In this document: positions 5,372 through 14,600 of the stretch, piece by piece
How positions within the stretch are numbered: the first letter of the stretch is position 1
Layout: each line of letters opens with the position of its first letter
From: Xenorhabdus eapokensis
Lineage (GTDB): Bacteria > Pseudomonadota > Gammaproteobacteria > Enterobacterales > Enterobacteriaceae
Direction of reading: 5' to 3'
Assembly: GCF_001908105.1 (NCBI RefSeq)
Contig: NZ_MKGQ01000038.1
Coordinates: 1-24,858, forward strand
DNA: 24,858 nucleotides
Notes under the pieces: generated by a model
Seen by the model: the letters and a program-made list of their open reading frames with translations, nothing else
Databases searched by the model: none
What the model was told of the DNA's origin: nothing
Translations under genes and position numbers: made by a program

Positions 5372-7480
5372 TTATAAATCCATAATATAAAACTCTAAAT
5401 TATGTGCGCCAAGTGAATTAAGATTTGACTCATGGAATATTTTTAGTGTTTTTCCATCAGGCATTATTTTAAAAATAATAGCAGCAACCATATCATTTTC
5501 ATATCCAAGACTTACTGCTTCTTGATACGCTTGCAACACAATTTCTGGAACAGGAGGAATAAAAAGCCCCACACCAAAAGATATACGCTCACGCTGACGA
5601 TACCTGGAAAATCCTTTAATAAATAAATGTTTACCTAGGCAATTTTCACTGAAAGTGAGACTCATATAATTTCTTTCCCCGCGTAGGTTTTGCTTATGTT
5701 CTCCAAACTCTCCAATTTTTCGCCATCCCTTCGCCCTATCCCGTGCCACGTCATTAACACGGGCATCGACCTCACCGCGACTGTAGGTTTCGCCTTTGCT
5801 GTACGCGCCGACATCGGCAGAGTTCAGCGCAATATCGCCTGACAGGGGTTTACCGTTGACGGTACGACCGGAGGGTACACGGCCATTGGCGTTATTATTA
5901 GCGTTGTTGGCGGTAGCTTGTGCTGCATTGGCAACGTTCCTGACATCCGTTACACGACTATCGATTTCGCCACGGCTGTACGTTTCCCCCTTGCTGTAAG
6001 CCCCGACATCGGCGGCATTTAATGCAATATCTCCTGCCAACGGTTTACCGTTGACGGTACGACCGGAGGGTACGCGGCCATTGGCGTTATTATTGGCATT
6101 ATTAGCGGCAGTCTGCGCCGCATTTGCCAGTGCCTTAGCATCATTGACATGCTTGTCTGTCTCACCCTTGCTGTAAGCCCCAACATCGGCAGCGCTTAAT
6201 GCGATATCGCTCGACAACGGTTTGCCATTCACTTTACGACCAGCCGGAACACGGCCGTTGGCATTATTATTAGCGTTGTTAGCGGCGGTTTGTGCGGTGT
6301 TGGCGACGTTTCGGATATCATTTACACGACTATCGACTTCGCCTCTGCTGTATGTCTCACCCTTGCTGTAAGCCCCGACATCGGCTGAATTTAATGCAAT
6401 ATCGCCTGACAGCGCTTTACCGTTGACGGTGCGGCCAGACGGTACACGGCCATTGGCGTTATTATTGGCATTGTTGGCGGCCGTCTGCGCTGCATTTGCC
6501 AATGCCTTGGCATCATTGACATGCTTGTCTGTCTCGCCCTTGCTGTAGGCCCCGACATCGGCAGAATTTAATGCAATATCGCCTGACAGCGGTTTACCGT
6601 TCACGGTACGACCGGAGGGCACACGGCCATTGGCGTTATTATTGGCGTTGTTGGCGGCAGTCTGGGCCGCATTTGCCAGTGCCTTGGCATCATTGACATG
6701 TTTGTCTGTCTCGCCCTTGCTGTAAGCCCCGACATCGGCAAAGTTTAAGACGATATCGCCTGCCAGCGGTTTACCGTTCACGGTGCGGCCAGAGGGAACG
6801 CGGCCGTTGGCATTGGTGTTGGCGTTGTTGGCGGCAGTCAGTGCGGCATTTGCCCGTGCATTGGTGTTGTCGAGTAGCGTTTTCCTGAGCGTATTGACTG
6901 CCTTGGGACTCGCGGCAATGCTTTCTTCGTCACTATCTATCTTTTCGCTTAACGTGATCCCCACGGTTTGAACGACGCGATGGGAAGTGTCAATCATGGC
7001 TTCTGTCACGGCCTTGGCGTCCATCGGCACGTTAACGCGACATAATTCTAACTGATTGCCGGATATTCCCTGAGAAACGTCTATAACGACGATATGCGCC
7101 GCTTTAATCGTGGAGGATGAATCTACCTGATTGGTGACTTTGCCAAATTCAAAATTCGCTTCAAGGGCAACGATGCTGGTTTTGCTGGCCGGAACCGGAA
7201 CAGTAATATCTTTCACCTGTTGAATGGAAATCTGACTTTTCCTGACGTTGATGGACGCGGCGCCCTGTCCGTCCTGCTCTGAGGATGAGGTAATCACTAC
7301 GGACAGGCCGGAGCCTGCTTTAGGCTGAAAACCGGTATAAATACCCGCTCGTAAGATCCCCTTAAATTTCCGGTTTAAGGCACTTGAAGTGTAGGGTTCC
7401 AAGTATTGAATATCGGCTAACAGGGGTAGGGACCCCCTGTCACTGGAAAGGATAACCGCTTCGTTGATCACCTGGGACAT
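5372..7480 (-). CDS. Tail fibre, repeat-rich, host-recognition protein
   Basis: This 702-residue protein is the last gene of the virion operon. Residues ~1-200 are a baseplate-attachment region beginning MSQVINEAVILSSDRG. Residues ~205-575 are six repeats combining an Ala/Asn-rich helical part (ANNANNNAN) with GRVPSGRTVNGKPL and ADVGAYSKGET. The last ~115 residues, from KGWRKIGEFGEH to LEFYIMDL, are unique and are the probable receptor-binding tip. VNGKPL...ADVGAY repeats are widespread in trimeric fibres of enterobacterial contractile phages. The start overlaps the previous stop (TAATG), with GAAGG upstream. No tail-fibre-assembly (tfa) gene follows, which is unusual; the terminator, IS remnant and cargo operon occupy that place. 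Host range should be set by the C-terminal tip. Confidence 0.85.
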   Translation of the reverse strand: MSQVINEAVILSSDRGSLPLLADIQYLEPYTSSALNRKFKGILRAGIYTGFQPKAGSGLSVVITSSSEQDGQGAASINVRKSQISIQQVKDITVPVPASKTSIVALEANFEFGKVTNQVDSSSTIKAAHIVVIDVSQGISGNQLELCRVNVPMDAKAVTEAMIDTSHRVVQTVGITLSEKIDSDEESIAASPKAVNTLRKTLLDNTNARANAALTAANNANTNANGRVPSGRTVNGKPLAGDIVLNFADVGAYSKGETDKHVNDAKALANAAQTAANNANNNANGRVPSGRTVNGKPLSGDIALNSADVGAYSKGETDKHVNDAKALANAAQTAANNANNNANGRVPSGRTVNGKALSGDIALNSADVGAYSKGETYSRGEVDSRVNDIRNVANTAQTAANNANNNANGRVPAGRKVNGKPLSSDIALSAADVGAYSKGETDKHVNDAKALANAAQTAANNANNNANGRVPSGRTVNGKPLAGDIALNAADVGAYSKGETYSRGEIDSRVTDVRNVANAAQATANNANNNANGRVPSGRTVNGKPLSGDIALNSADVGAYSKGETYSRGEVDARVNDVARDRAKGWRKIGEFGEHKQNLRGERNYMSLTFSENCLGKHLFIKGFSRYRQRERISFGVGLFIPPVPEIVLQAYQEAVSLGYENDMVAAIIFKIMPDGKTLKIFHESNLNSLGAHNLEFYIMDL
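5750..6868 (-). repeat. Six tandem repeats inside the tail-fibre gene (177 and 195 bp)
   Basis: The unit occurs six times in two versions. Type A, 59 codons, has GETDKHVNDAKALAN. Type B, 65 codons, has GETYSRGEVDSRVND. From the N terminus the order is A-A-B-A-B-B. Copies are highly similar at DNA level, with the VNGK region recurring at about 6767, 6590, 6413, 6218, 6040 and 5847. This is a substrate for recombination that would change fibre length. Confidence 0.85.
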
Positions 7481-7929
7481 TAGGCCACCTTCTGCTCAAT
7501 GGTCATGAGGGCGGTAAATAATTTGCCCTTATGCAGCGTGTCTTGCTGGCAGCACAACACGCCGAAAATATTGCCTTTGTTATCCACCAGCGCCAGTGTG
7601 TTGAAGTCAAAGGCTTTATCGTCGGGAAGATCGGATTCAGGCAGGGTTGCATTGATGGAAATCGTACTGCCGGAGACGGTACAAATGAGTGAACATTCAG
7701 CAAATTTCTTTAGCAGGTCGGTATTAGCGAAATCCAGCGGAATATCAGCAATATCCCAACCGCCCGTTGGATCGGCGGTAACAAGGGAGGATGTGCCGAA
7801 CCAGCCTTTGGTAATCAGAAACTGGCCGTTAACCCCGATAGCCGATTCCGCACGACGACTGTAGTAATAATTCAGTAATTGACCTTTGTAGAGCTTTCCG
7901 TTTGATACGGAGGCGAGCGCGTCTGCCAT
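7480..7929 (-). CDS. Small fibre- or baseplate-associated virion protein
   Basis: This 149-residue protein begins MADALASVSNGKLYKG and contains YYYSRRAESAIGVNGQFLITKGWFGTSS. GAGGTTG lies about seven bases before the ATG, and its stop overlaps the fibre start (TAATG), so the two are coupled. Length and position just before the fibre suit a fibre N-terminal adaptor, collar or hinge protein in the I-like to fibre interval. I do not recognise a named domain. Confidence 0.6.
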   Translation of the reverse strand: MADALASVSNGKLYKGQLLNYYYSRRAESAIGVNGQFLITKGWFGTSSLVTADPTGGWDIADIPLDFANTDLLKKFAECSLICTVSGSTISINATLPESDLPDDKAFDFNTLALVDNKGNIFGVLCCQQDTLHKGKLFTALMTIEQKVA

Positions 7930-8001
7930 AAAACAACCTCATTTTGTGTATTTTATGGCAGTGTATGCGAACTACAATTTCTCGATAAACCACCGCGTTG
8001 A

Positions 8002-9057
8002 CTATACAAAGACGATCTTTACGATGTCTTTAAAGGCGTGTGAACCGTCATACGGGAGTTGGATTTCTCTTGCACCGGCAGGGAATTCATAACTACCCAT
8101 TTTTCCGTCTGCATAGCTGACCAAACAGCCGCGCTGTCCGGTGGCTTCAAGGATAATTTGACCGGCCTCCTCCCGAAGACGCGGATCTCCCATAAATACG
8201 GGGGGCGCAAGGACGTTAACATCCAGTGCCCACATATCCAGCGGCACTTCATCCATGTTCAAAGGCGTGGTTTTCGTTTTGAATGTGACAGGCGCCATAG
8301 GGGAAGCGAGTTCAGCGCCGACCTGCATTTTTTTAACCCTGTCGCCCTGTTCGGGGAGGGCGCTAATACGTACTTGTTTAGCCGTCTGCTTAAGGTGAGT
8401 CATATCGGGTTTATCATGCAGCTGGGCTATGTTGTAAAACAGACGCGTTTCCGCCCTGTTCAGGTGGGTACGTTCCTTAAAGAGGATATCGGCCAGATGA
8501 GATGAGAGATCGGTATTGAAGCGTATTTTTTCCACCGTATCGTATGGTTCGGGGAGGGCGCTGATACGTATCTTTTCTGTTGTCTGTATCAAGCGAACGA
8601 TATCGTTGTTATCGACCAGCTGAATATGGGGAGAAAGTTCGGTGCTGAACCGTATCTTTTCAACCGTGTTGTGGTGTTCGGGGATGGCGCTGATACTGAC
8701 CTGCTCTGTTGTCCGTTTCAGATGAATGGCGTCGCAGTGCGCTTCTAACGGCACATCATATAGAATAAATTCGGGCATCACACAATACGTGATTTTTTCT
8801 ATTAACGGGATCTGTTCAACCGGAATAGGCAGAAAGGCTTTTTTCGCCCAGGAAGGGAATGAATAATGCTTTATCCCCTTCCCTTTCAGTGACACCCGAC
8901 ACCCGTAATGGCCTTCCGTTGAGATCCAGATTTGATTATTAACGAGATTAAACCGTGTGTCAGTCTGAGTGCCAAAAGGCACCGGAATAATGGGGGGGGG
9001 TATGATGTAAGTCCAGCGCCCATGCATCAAGGGGCATTTCATCAAAACGATAAGCAC
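8002..9057 (-). pseudogene. Downstream, out-of-frame part of the I-like tail gene
   Basis: Frame of up to 351 codons. The first ~22 overlap the I-like gene in another phase and are not meaningful; real coding begins after the G tract at 8992-9000. It then reads IIPVPFGTQ and a domain ending KITYCV, three imperfect repeats around ISALPE...VEKIRF, and a second copy of the domain from MDEVPLDMWALDV to KIVFV. The first domain copy starts in the upstream frame (FDEMPLDAWALDL), so the two frames are one gene. Joined, they give about 609 residues. No start with a ribosome binding site is seen at 9042-9057, so independent translation is unlikely. Expression needs a one-base change, slippage or frameshifting at the tract. 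Confidence 0.7.
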
Positions 9058-9832
9058 TCTGTTTTAGTGGGCGGATAATGGCGCGGATGACCTGGTTGGG
9101 CAGTTTTAACTGTCGGGTAGATCCCAATAGTGTATTTACTACATCCTGAAGTTTAAATTTGGCATTGATTAAGATACGAGTTTGTTTGAGTATCAGTAAT
9201 TCGGCTTCTTCCGTGATGGTGAAATAGAAAAAAAAGTGAAATCCGTTATACACGATTTCCAATGGGATCAGCGGGGCAATAACCTGATCAAACTGTTCTG
9301 TCAGCCTTTTGAACAGTCTGGCCTGTTCTTTGTAACCGTATTTTTCATACAGCGTGTTGAGTGATAATTGGATAACGCCGCGTGAGGTCAGAAAAAACTC
9401 GCCATAGCGTGACTGGGCGGTTTCCACCAGTTCATGAGGAAGAAATACTGTTCCGTAGGGAAAATGATCCTGATCCACGGGGGCCCATAAAGGCGACCAT
9501 TTGGCAGGCAGGTTGTTAAATTCCCGCCAGAATGTGGAAGAAATGGGACGTTCCGTGCCTTTAAAATGTATCTCATCAAGACGCTGAGAGAGCAAAATTG
9601 GTTTACTTTTTTCGCGTTCTGTTCGGATAATAAAAAATTTCCCCAGTTCTGAGATTCGCTTGTCCAGGTCTTCGGGGTGCATGGTGAAGATCGATTTCCG
9701 ATTGGAAATACGTTCCAACAAGGGTTCTACAGTTTTTTCCAAAACTGCCTGTAGGCTGTCGGTAAATTCACACCACAATTGTGATTTTTGTTTTTCGGGG
9801 GTTAGCCGGTGCTTTAACCAGTCCTTAATCAT
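8960..9832 (-). CDS. Baseplate/tail protein I-like, N-terminal part (frame broken)
   Basis: As read, 290 residues beginning MIKDWLKHRLTPEK. Residues ~1-200 have the helical build of phage tail protein I (P2 gpI-like), which links the baseplate wedge to the fibres, and it directly follows the J-like gene as in P2 (W-J-I). AGGA precedes the ATG. From residue ~267 it enters FDEMPLDAWALDL, the first copy of a module that recurs at the end of the next frame. At nine consecutive C (minus strand) the frame changes, and only ten further residues (HYSGAFWHSD) are read before a stop. One C fewer would restore a ~609-residue protein. It may be a truncated gene, a slippage site, or a sequencing error. 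Confidence 0.7.
   Translation of the reverse strand: MIKDWLKHRLTPEKQKSQLWCEFTDSLQAVLEKTVEPLLERISNRKSIFTMHPEDLDKRISELGKFFIIRTEREKSKPILLSQRLDEIHFKGTERPISSTFWREFNNLPAKWSPLWAPVDQDHFPYGTVFLPHELVETAQSRYGEFFLTSRGVIQLSLNTLYEKYGYKEQARLFKRLTEQFDQVIAPLIPLEIVYNGFHFFFYFTITEEAELLILKQTRILINAKFKLQDVVNTLLGSTRQLKLPNQVIRAIIRPLKQSAYRFDEMPLDAWALDLHHTPPHYSGAFWHSD
8992..9000. repeat. Homopolymer tract of nine G (nine C in the coding strand)
   Basis: The only long G/C homopolymer I noticed in the window lies exactly at the break between the two halves of the I-like tail gene. With nine C the upstream frame ends ten codons later. With eight (or eleven) C it continues as ...HHTPPIIPVPFG... into the downstream frame. 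Such tracts slip during replication and transcription and are also frequent sequencing-error sites. Confidence 0.85.
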
Positions 9833-9847
9833 AAATCCTGCCCGACC

Positions 9848-11260
9848 TTAATAAGTGATTTCGAACACTGAGTTGTCAGTATCGAGGTAGATAAAATCAT
9901 TCAACTGTTTAGCTTCCGTCATGCCAATCACCTCAATATTGAATTCAGTCAGTATTCCCAGTGATTCAACACAATCCCACAGGTTGTTAACCCGTATCTG
10001 TTCAAAATCACCGGCACTGTTTGAATCAAAACTGGTGGCATCGCGCCCGAATTGGTGATGGAGCCGATCACGGATTTGGGTTTTTGCATCGGAAATAATG
10101 ACGCTTTTGATGGCAATTCCCGTGAGTTTGATGGTGAAGGGTAATTCGTGGGACTCGACATAAATAAACTTTTTATTCAGCGCATTCGGGATGGATTCTA
10201 CGGCACCTAAAATTTCTTTTTTCAGGGCTTCTTGTGTGGATTTGGGTTTATGGCCACAAATGAAAATGGCGTTAATGTTATTCAAATCCTTAATGCCGGT
10301 GGATTTCTCCTGCTGCTGCTCTCCCCAGACGTTAATCCATGACGTCCCGACAATTTTGGATTTCAGGTAAAATTTGTAATCTCCGCCCCACACCACCTGA
10401 TCATCATAGGCGATGTAGTATTGCGCACGGTTTCGGATTTCTTCCGTTGTCTCGCTCCCCGCGCCCCCTGTTATGGGCGTGGTGGTGATAATTTCTAAGC
10501 TGTTGGTGTAGCTAGAGAACTCATTGGACGGTATCAGCTTTTGCCCTTCTACCAGCGTAATATCCCCTGCACTGCACCAGACGTGAATATCAATAATACT
10601 GCCTTCTGGGGGTTTTTTCCCAATAGAACCATCCCCGAAACGAATGCCAAGCTGTTCTGTGGGCTTATAAAACAGGACATAATTTTGACTTTCGCCGGTT
10701 GCGAGGCGAAATTGCGGGTTTTCTTCCCATAATTCTTCTACCCCGTTAATCGTGACATAGACGTCAATCTTGACGCATTCTGCGGTCAGATCTTTGGGTA
10801 GCGTTACTGACATAAAATCTTCTTCCTGCTGGACAATTTTTGTGACTTTCACAATTTCCATCTGTTTGATACTGACATTTTGCATTGTCTCACCAGAGGG
10901 AATATCCAGCACATCCATGATCATATAGGGGTACTGGTGATCGGATAAATACGTTGAGAATGCTGGTAATTGAATCCGATTTGCGGTCTTATTGCGCACG
11001 AACGCTAACCCGTGGCTGGGGATGATTAAGCGGCCAACATAACCTTTATCTTCGGCAGCGGCCAGAATAGAGGAACGTTTCGTCGCAGTGGAAATAAACC
11101 CTTCAGCTAAAGCCCGTTCAGCGAAGGTTTGCGCGTAGTAAATGACCTGTGTGCCGAAAATTGCCATCATTTTGACAAACTGGCTGTTCGTAAAACGTGC
11201 CCACCAGCTGTTTTTCTGCAATGTTTCATTAAATTTGACGAGTAAATCCTGGGTAGTCAT
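9848..11260 (-). CDS. Baseplate wedge protein, J/gp47-like
   Basis: This 470-residue protein starts at the ATG at 11258-11260, with AGGAGG four bases upstream and the start overlapping the gp25-like stop (TAATG). An open frame continues upstream but has no such signal. Residues ~150-300 include LGIRFGDGSIGKKPPEGSI and GGAGSETTEEIRNRAQYY, which are typical of baseplate J-family proteins: an (R/G)FGDG turn, then GG...E...R. These proteins form the wedge ring joining the tail tube to the fibres, comparable to P2 J and T4 gp6. It sits between the gp25-like and I-like genes as expected. Family assignment is by motif and order. Confidence 0.8.
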   Translation of the reverse strand: MTTQDLLVKFNETLQKNSWWARFTNSQFVKMMAIFGTQVIYYAQTFAERALAEGFISTATKRSSILAAAEDKGYVGRLIIPSHGLAFVRNKTANRIQLPAFSTYLSDHQYPYMIMDVLDIPSGETMQNVSIKQMEIVKVTKIVQQEEDFMSVTLPKDLTAECVKIDVYVTINGVEELWEENPQFRLATGESQNYVLFYKPTEQLGIRFGDGSIGKKPPEGSIIDIHVWCSAGDITLVEGQKLIPSNEFSSYTNSLEIITTTPITGGAGSETTEEIRNRAQYYIAYDDQVVWGGDYKFYLKSKIVGTSWINVWGEQQQEKSTGIKDLNNINAIFICGHKPKSTQEALKKEILGAVESIPNALNKKFIYVESHELPFTIKLTGIAIKSVIISDAKTQIRDRLHHQFGRDATSFDSNSAGDFEQIRVNNLWDCVESLGILTEFNIEVIGMTEAKQLNDFIYLDTDNSVFEITY

Positions 11261-11613
11261 TAATCCTCCTTTTGAAGCCCAATAGTGACGATACCGGTTT
11301 GTATCTGAAATGTGATGACATACATATCGATGGTATCGTTGGCGGGTGTACAACGTATCCCTGACAGACTGATTTCAGGGATATCGGTGCGTAATTTAGA
11401 AATCAGGCGATTCTCAATGAAAACTGCCACAAGCTGATTAGTGGGTTCATGTTTGAATTCCACTAAGGGATTTCCCCACTCTGGTAAGCCATAAATACTG
11501 CCAATAGGAGTACGTAACCATTCCTCCAATCTGGCTGGCAAGGCTTCGCTTGCCCCTGATTTGAGGGTTAAGCCTCCGGCATTGATACGGAGTAGGCAGT
11601 CAATTTCATTCAT
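11260..11613 (-). CDS. Baseplate wedge protein, gp25/W-like
   Basis: This 117-residue protein contains LPARLEEWLRTPIGSIYGLPEWGNPL, matching the gp25/GPW family hallmark in which a short protein carries RTP.G...P.WG. Towards the C terminus it shows the beta-strand pattern DMYVITFQIQTG. It is the conserved wedge component that nucleates sheath assembly in contractile tails. It lies directly after the tape measure (two bases between stop and start) and overlaps the J-like gene. Only a weak AGGGA precedes the ATG, so coupling to the tape measure is likely. Confidence 0.8.
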   Translation of the reverse strand: MNEIDCLLRINAGGLTLKSGASEALPARLEEWLRTPIGSIYGLPEWGNPLVEFKHEPTNQLVAVFIENRLISKLRTDIPEISLSGIRCTPANDTIDMYVITFQIQTGIVTIGLQKED

Positions 11614-11615
11614 TT

Positions 11616-14600
11616 CTAGTGATCCCTTTCTCTGAGCATTTCAGATAGTGCGTCGCTTGCGGCACCCAGCGGAATATCACTTCTCGGTGCGGGCTGCGCG
11701 GAATGGGTGGTTCTATTGGGATCTGTCCCATTGTTGTTGGCTTCTTTCTGAACGCTGATCAGTTTTTCGATAGACGCCGATATTTTTTGGAGTTGTGTCA
11801 GCATGGCCTTGTCTGCATTACTGGTCGATTTATCGCGTGTGACCGGCGTTTTTACCCCACTGGCCGCTAGATCGGTAACGGTGGGAAGACGGCTTGGCAG
11901 GGTCATACCGACGGGTTGGCGAATGGTGTTGGCAACGATGTTTGCCATGCCGTGTATACCGCTATCTATTTTCTGGGACACAAAGCCAGTGAGTGGGGAC
12001 AGTGCCCTGATCTTATCGTTGTCTAAACCGATGTTGCCTAACATGCCGTCCAGCATTCCGCTGCTGGAAAAACCCTGAGTCATGCTCTTAACGGTATCGG
12101 CCATACTTGGCAAGGCTATCTCAGATACGGTTTGTAAAAAACCGTCAGAAGGCTGTTTTGATGGGGCTTTATTCGCACTCTTTGCCATCGCCACCGGCAT
12201 AATACTGCCTTTATTGCCTACGGGCTTTTTATCCGTCAGGCTTTCAAGCGGAGCACTGGCAGGCAAGGCTTTATTTACATCATTGACAGAAACGATAGGT
12301 ATCGCGTCTTTGTTTATTGGTTCAGCGTGTTTCTCATTATGGCTACTTACGGTATCAATAGGCTCATTTTGGGTTGCATTATGGCTATTTATGGTATCGG
12401 TTGGGTTATTTATGGTGGCATTATTGCCGCTTCCGGTATCAGAACGGTTGATAGCCGATACTGGATTATCTTCTAATTGTGCCAGCGGATCATGGACGCG
12501 ATTTTTGACAAATTTAGCGTTATTCGCTTGGGCGATTTGGTCTACGGGAAACATGGCCGTTCGTAATCCTGCTGGCAGGTTTTCCGCACGCATATTCGTG
12601 GGGAGTGTTAGCCCTGCATCGGGTCTGTTCAAGCGAGTACCGGCCACATTATTGCCTGCGAATACATTGCTGATCTTTTCATCCGCGAGATGACGGATTT
12701 TTTTGATACTGCCCAAAACACCTGTATTTTCATCCTCTGACAGTGGTGTTACCGCAGCCTTGTTTTTTTGGGCTTTCGCCGTGGCACTGACCTGTTCGGG
12801 TGCACTGAATTGATCCGCTGAACTAATGGCTTTCAGCCCTTTTTCCGCCCGAACCTTGTTCACATGCTCCAGTGTTTCTGGGCTAAATTTACCAATCCAT
12901 GAATTGGCTGATTCGTCACGGGTGCCGATGGCATTCTTGATAAATTCGTCAGTAACTTGGGGATTGCCTCCCTCAATGGTTGAAATTGCCCTGATCATCT
13001 TGGTCATGGTTTCAGGGTTTGATAGATCTAATTGCTGGTCAGCGTTAACCCCCAGTGCCTTTGATAAATTAGCGATATATTCTTCGGTGTTGTTTTCGTT
13101 TTTAGGTGCATATTTCGTGATGATTGACTCAACGGTATTGAGCTTTTGATAACCGACGGCTTTTGACGTGCCGTTGGCATAGGACGTAATCTGGTTGGCA
13201 AGTGCTCTCATGCCTTCTTCAGGGGTATCGAACTTCGCAAAGGTTTGCTGTCCTTTGGCGTTAGGATCTTCAAGACGTGCCCCTTTCTGTCCGACATACA
13301 CCAAATTACCGAAATTATTATTGCGGAAGTTACGGTTTTTGGCGTTTTTTCCACCAATGTTAAGGTTGTTACCGAAATGATTCTGCTCCGGTGTCGAAGG
13401 GAAAAATACAGTAGGCACCATCTTACCGTCTTGCCCCATCTCCGCACCCAATGGAAGCATTTGATGTGTTAATTTGTTAACGGCCTGAGTCGTTTTATCT
13501 GTGCCTTCCGTGACAGCCTGAACCAATTCCGCGTTTTCTGAATTATTGTGTTTGTTTCCTTGCTTCGGCTTGTCAGAAGAGAAAAAATTAAGCGCGTCTA
13601 TCACGCTGTCATCAATGGCTTTGCCAAGATTAATGATACCGGTGACGCTATTATCTATTTTTTTGGCTATATCTCCGGTATTAAAGGTCAGTGCATCAGA
13701 CACACTGTCCAACCCCAGCCATTCTGCCCCGTCTGCCAGCAATCCCGCTGAGCCAGATACTAATCCCCCCAGATCTGCGACATTGGCGAGGGCATACTCT
13801 GTTTGCTGGCGAGTAGTGACCTCTTGTCCGTCTTTCAGACCAAATGTCTCGCGCTGGGCATCTGTGTCGGTAAAGCCATCATAAGCATCTAAACCGACGC
13901 CTATCGCCGTCCCAACAAGAGGAACGGCTTTGAGTGCGGTTTTCCCTGCTATTTTGCCCGCTGCTTTTACCGCACTTTTTTCTGTGCCTGTTTTAGCTGC
14001 CTTGGTTGCACTGCTCTCAGTAGCTTTTTTCGCGCCTTTTGTGGCCGCTTTTTGCGTGGCCTGTTCACTGGCTTTTTCTTCAGCACTGTTGAGGATAGCG
14101 TTACCCGCCGTGATAACACCTGCTGAACCGGCAACAACGGCAGTGGCTTTCGCTGCCCCTTTACCGATGTTTTTTAGCCCTTTTTTGTGCTTTTTCTTGG
14201 TCTTTTTGGTTTTCTTTTTATCGTGTCTGCTAACGTCAATATCAATGCCGTTGTCCTCGTCGCCTCTGGCGCTGAATTTGGATACCCGTGATTTGAGTTT
14301 TCCCAGCGCCAGTGCAGAGAGGATCGCCGCCCCCAATTTCCCGCCGATTTTTTTACCAAGGACTTTAACCGCCAGTGCGCTGAAGAGCGCCCCCAGAATA
14401 CCATCTCCCTTCTTTGTTTTATTCTTATCAACAAGATCTTCAAGCAGACTAATGACTTTTTCATCATTGGCTTGGGTTAATTGGGTTTGTTCCTTAATCG
14501 CTTTCGTCTGGTCGTTCTGATTTTGAGTGGCAAAGGATTTAGCGGATTTTGTCTGTTTTTCGCTACCTAATGTCAGGGGCGGCAGTGAAGGACGGATGAT

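Noticed and set aside
7499..7864. 121-codon plus-strand frame opposite the 149-residue fibre-associated gene
   Set aside because: A shadow of the opposite gene, which has a good ribosome binding site and coupling to the fibre.
8059..8505. 148-codon plus-strand frame opposite the I-like gene
   Set aside because: It lies entirely opposite coding DNA with a convincing duplicated module on the minus strand, and has no start signal or family pattern.
11261..11353. Upstream extension of the J-like gene by about 31 codons
   Set aside because: The ATG at 11258-11260 has AGGAGG and overlaps the previous stop; the extension duplicates gp25-like coding DNA in another frame and is rich in His/Arg/Tyr.
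12082..12693. Long plus-strand frames of 90-200 codons opposite the tape measure (also at 13930-14520 and 14527-15036)
   Set aside because: They are antisense shadows of the low-complexity tape-measure gene: hydrophobic and Ser/Leu/Ala-rich, with no ribosome binding sites or recognisable domains.
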